From the NCBI GenBank assembly GCA_963826795.1, contig CAWGYT010000003.1, positions 344,659 to 408,658 on the forward strand: a DNA stretch of 64,000 nucleotides, given 5' to 3'. Made by a program: the position numbers and the translations under genes. The DNA comes from CAWGYT01 sp963826795. Lineage in GTDB: Bacteria; Planctomycetota; Planctomycetia; Pirellulales; Pirellulaceae. Below, piece by piece: positions 62,053 through 64,000 of this stretch. How positions within the stretch are numbered: the first letter of the stretch is position 1; the number at the start of each line of letters is the position of its first letter. A model generated the notes under the pieces. The model was not told the DNA's origin and searched no databases. It saw nothing but the letters and a program-made list of their open reading frames with translations.

Positions 62053-63988
62053 CTGAGAAAGCGCCGGGATAAACCGGCTTGGAGTTGAGAATGAAAGAGT
62101 CTTACAGCGAAGCCCTAGCCAGGCACGCTGGCCCTGAGTCGTACGCTGATCGTGGTAACACGTTGGGTGTAGCAACGGCAGGGGTACACGCAGGCCCAGT
62201 ATTGAGCTCCGAAAGAGTTTTCATTTCGTGTGCCGACGTCGTTCAGGTGGCGGAAGGCAACACCGTTGGGTGCGCACGCTGGCGAGCACCCCGCGGACGC
62301 GACGGAGTCGAAGACCTGGTGCATGTGTGGAAACTTCAAGCGCGAGAACCGGGAGATCCCATTTGTCTGCGGGAGGAAGTCGCCCGCAGCGGTCCGAGAA
62401 CTCCACCGGAGGTAATGCGGACATGAACGCAGATGGGAAGTCAGATGAGAGCGTAGTACCGTCGAATCCGACGAACAACGGTGGTGCTGAACCATCCGCG
62501 GAGTCGGCCGAGGGAAGGCTCTCAGCCAAGAGGAACACCAGGCCTTCTAACCTCGCCCGGACTCCGAGCCGGAAGAAGCGCAGGTCAAGCGGATTGCCTG
62601 GTGTGCGCGTAGCGGCTCAGCAAAGCCGCGACCTTCGATTCACCGCGTTGCTCCACCACATCACCGAATCGCTGCTAACATCAAGTTTCTACGACCTCAA
62701 GAAGAACGCAGCGGCTGGCGTCGATGGGGTTACGTGGCGTGAATACGAAGCTGACCTGAAGACTCGCATCGCGGATCTTCATGGTCGCATTCACCGCGGA
62801 GCCTTTCGAGCGAAGCCCTCTCGACGTGTGTACATCCCGAAGCCGGATGGTCGTCAACGACCGTTGGGAATTAGCTCACTGGAAGATAAAATCGTCCAGC
62901 ATGCGCTTCGCACCGTGCTTCAATGTATCTACGAAGCAGACTTCCTCGGTTTCAGCTATGGCTTCCGACCGGGACGCAGCCAGCATCACGCGCTTGATGC
63001 GTTATCGTATGCGATCACGGAACAACCGGTGAATTGGGTCCTGGACGCCGACATACAAGGCTTCTTCGATGAGATCGATCGTGACTGGTTGATCAAGTTC
63101 TTGGAGCATCGCATCGGCGACCCACGGGTTCTTCGTTTGATACGCAAGTGGCTCAACGCCGGTATCCTCGAAGATACGGACTGGTCTGACACGGGCAAAG
63201 GAGCGCCACAAGGGGCGGTTTTATCACCCCTCCTTTCTAATGTGTACCTTCACTACGTGTTCGACCAGTGGATCAACCAATGGCGGCAACGCCATTGCCG
63301 CGGACAGTGCGTCGTGGTGCGCTATGCGGATGACTTTGTGCTCGGATTCGAGCATGAAGCCGACGCACGCGCATGCCTTACGGCACTCACGGCGCGGATG
63401 CAGAAGTTTGGCCTCACGCTTCATCCTGATAAGACCCGACTGATCGAGTTCGGCCGCAGCTCTGTGGCCCGACGCGAACGGGAAGGTCGAGGACGCTGCG
63501 AGACGTTCGACTTCCTGGGCTTTACCCACATCTGTGGAAAGACCCGGAAGAACCAACGCTTCGTGTTGTGGCGGCGTACAGTGGCCAAACGCATGAGACG
63601 TACCCTGGCGGCGATTAAGGTTCAGCTTAAACGACGTCGGCACGACTCGGTCGGCTCCACAGGACGCTGGCTGACCAGTGTCGTTCGGGGGTGGCTCCAA
63701 TACCACGCTGTCCCGAATAACATGCGTCGGCTCAATCAGCTCGTGGACGCGGTCACTAAACTCTGGCTCCGCCAACTGCGACGTCGCAGTCAGCGTGGCC
63801 GAGCGGCGTGGCCATGGACACGTATGCAACGTCTTGTGCGCCGATACCTGCCGCAACCCAAGATCCTTCATCCCTATCCCAACGACCGATTTCGCGCCCG
63901 ACTCGCGGCAAGAGCCGTATGAGGGAATGCTTCACGTACGGATCTGTGCGGGGGGCAGCCGGCAACGGCTGTCCCTACCGCGATCCCC
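62053..63988 (+). mobile_element. Group II intron, complete copy encoding a reverse transcriptase/maturase
   Basis: It starts with the same sequence as the ORF-less copy (GAAAGCGCCGGGATAAACCG). It carries the maturase gene at 62423-63922. It ends in domain V (GAGCCGTATGAGG...CACGTACGGATCTGTGCG, from about 63909) and domain VI (GGGGGCAGCCGG...CCCTACCGCGAT). The length is about 1.94 kb. The flanks are CTGA on the left and CCCC on the right, as for the first copy. The 5' end does not show the usual GTGYG, so the boundary is approximate. Confidence 0.87.
62423..63922 (+). CDS. ltrA: Group II intron reverse transcriptase/maturase
   Basis: ATG 62423 follows GGAGG and gives 499 residues. The RT domain carries VDGVTWREYEADLKTRIADL, RRVYIPKPDGRQRPLGISSL, FGFRPGRS-type sequence (SYGFRPGRSQHHALDAL), GAPQGAVLSPLLSNVYLHYV and the catalytic VVRYADDFVLGF. 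The maturase X region is FDFLGFTHICGKTRKNQRFV and WLTSVVRGWLQYHAVPNNMR. No HNH endonuclease domain follows, so it is an endonuclease-lacking type. It assists intron splicing and copies intron RNA into DNA. It probably also serves the neighbouring ORF-less copy. Confidence 0.96.
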   Translation: MNADGKSDESVVPSNPTNNGGAEPSAESAEGRLSAKRNTRPSNLARTPSRKKRRSSGLPGVRVAAQQSRDLRFTALLHHITESLLTSSFYDLKKNAAAGVDGVTWREYEADLKTRIADLHGRIHRGAFRAKPSRRVYIPKPDGRQRPLGISSLEDKIVQHALRTVLQCIYEADFLGFSYGFRPGRSQHHALDALSYAITEQPVNWVLDADIQGFFDEIDRDWLIKFLEHRIGDPRVLRLIRKWLNAGILEDTDWSDTGKGAPQGAVLSPLLSNVYLHYVFDQWINQWRQRHCRGQCVVVRYADDFVLGFEHEADARACLTALTARMQKFGLTLHPDKTRLIEFGRSSVARREREGRGRCETFDFLGFTHICGKTRKNQRFVLWRRTVAKRMRRTLAAIKVQLKRRRHDSVGSTGRWLTSVVRGWLQYHAVPNNMRRLNQLVDAVTKLWLRQLRRRSQRGRAAWPWTRMQRLVRRYLPQPKILHPYPNDRFRARLAARAV

Positions 63989-64000
63989 GAGAAGTCCCCC

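Overview
The window is high-GC bacterial DNA that reads as Planctomycetota, most likely a Pirellulales-type planctomycete. The evidence is a PSCyt1 (DUF1549/DUF1553) cytochrome next to a Tat-exported DUF1501 protein, a formylglycine sulfatase, large lamin-tail/CotH/dockerin and PEP-CTERM surface proteins, an unlinked prepilin peptidase, and dispersed planctomycete-style repeats (GEAPAEP-type and AAAGGGGTCAGG-type elements). No tRNA, rRNA or CRISPR array was seen.

Layout. 1-14692 (minus strand) is a type II secretion/pseudopilus operon read as giant secretin-N-repeat protein, gspE, gspF, gspG, gspH, gspI, gspJ, gspK, with gspK running off the left edge. 14859-19198 (minus) holds a pyruvate/indolepyruvate decarboxylase-like enzyme, two small unknown proteins, ilvC and ilvN. 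19501-24441 holds scpA, a rhamnulokinase-like kinase, a cysH-Rrf2 pair behind a clear promoter/operator, and an HSDL2-like SDR. 24576-30941 holds a sulfatase, a tiny exported peptide, a 1268-residue membrane/coiled-coil protein and a putative metallopeptidase. 31192-34279 is the rpmJ-rpsM-rpsK-rpoA-rplQ block. Upstream of it is about 1.1 kb without genes, carrying a c-di-GMP-I-type riboswitch on the minus strand. 36018-42523 holds a PQQ-propeller protein and a sugar-acid cluster (MFS transporter, ceramidase-like protein, enolase-superfamily dehydratase, DHDPS-family lyase). 42686-45217 holds a prepilin peptidase and pepA. 45490-57706 holds the surface and cytochrome proteins. 57994-60984 holds a TfoX-like protein and two exported proteins of unknown function. 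61248-63988 holds two group II introns, one lacking its reverse-transcriptase gene and one complete.

How the parts fit. The pseudopilin operon and the distant prepilin peptidase form one secretion machine. The giant repeat protein sits where a secretin gene is expected, but it has about 24 NolW-like domains and no pore domain. It is the most unusual item in the window. The sulfatase, ceramidase-like protein, sugar-acid catabolic genes and rhamnulokinase suggest use of complex sulfated polysaccharides.

Quality note. Seven recognisable genes, including the essential rplQ, are broken by 1-2 nt indels or by one 14-bp tandem duplication. Most of these look like sequence errors rather than gene decay. 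Short tandem duplications of 12-21 bp are unusually frequent in both genes and gaps.
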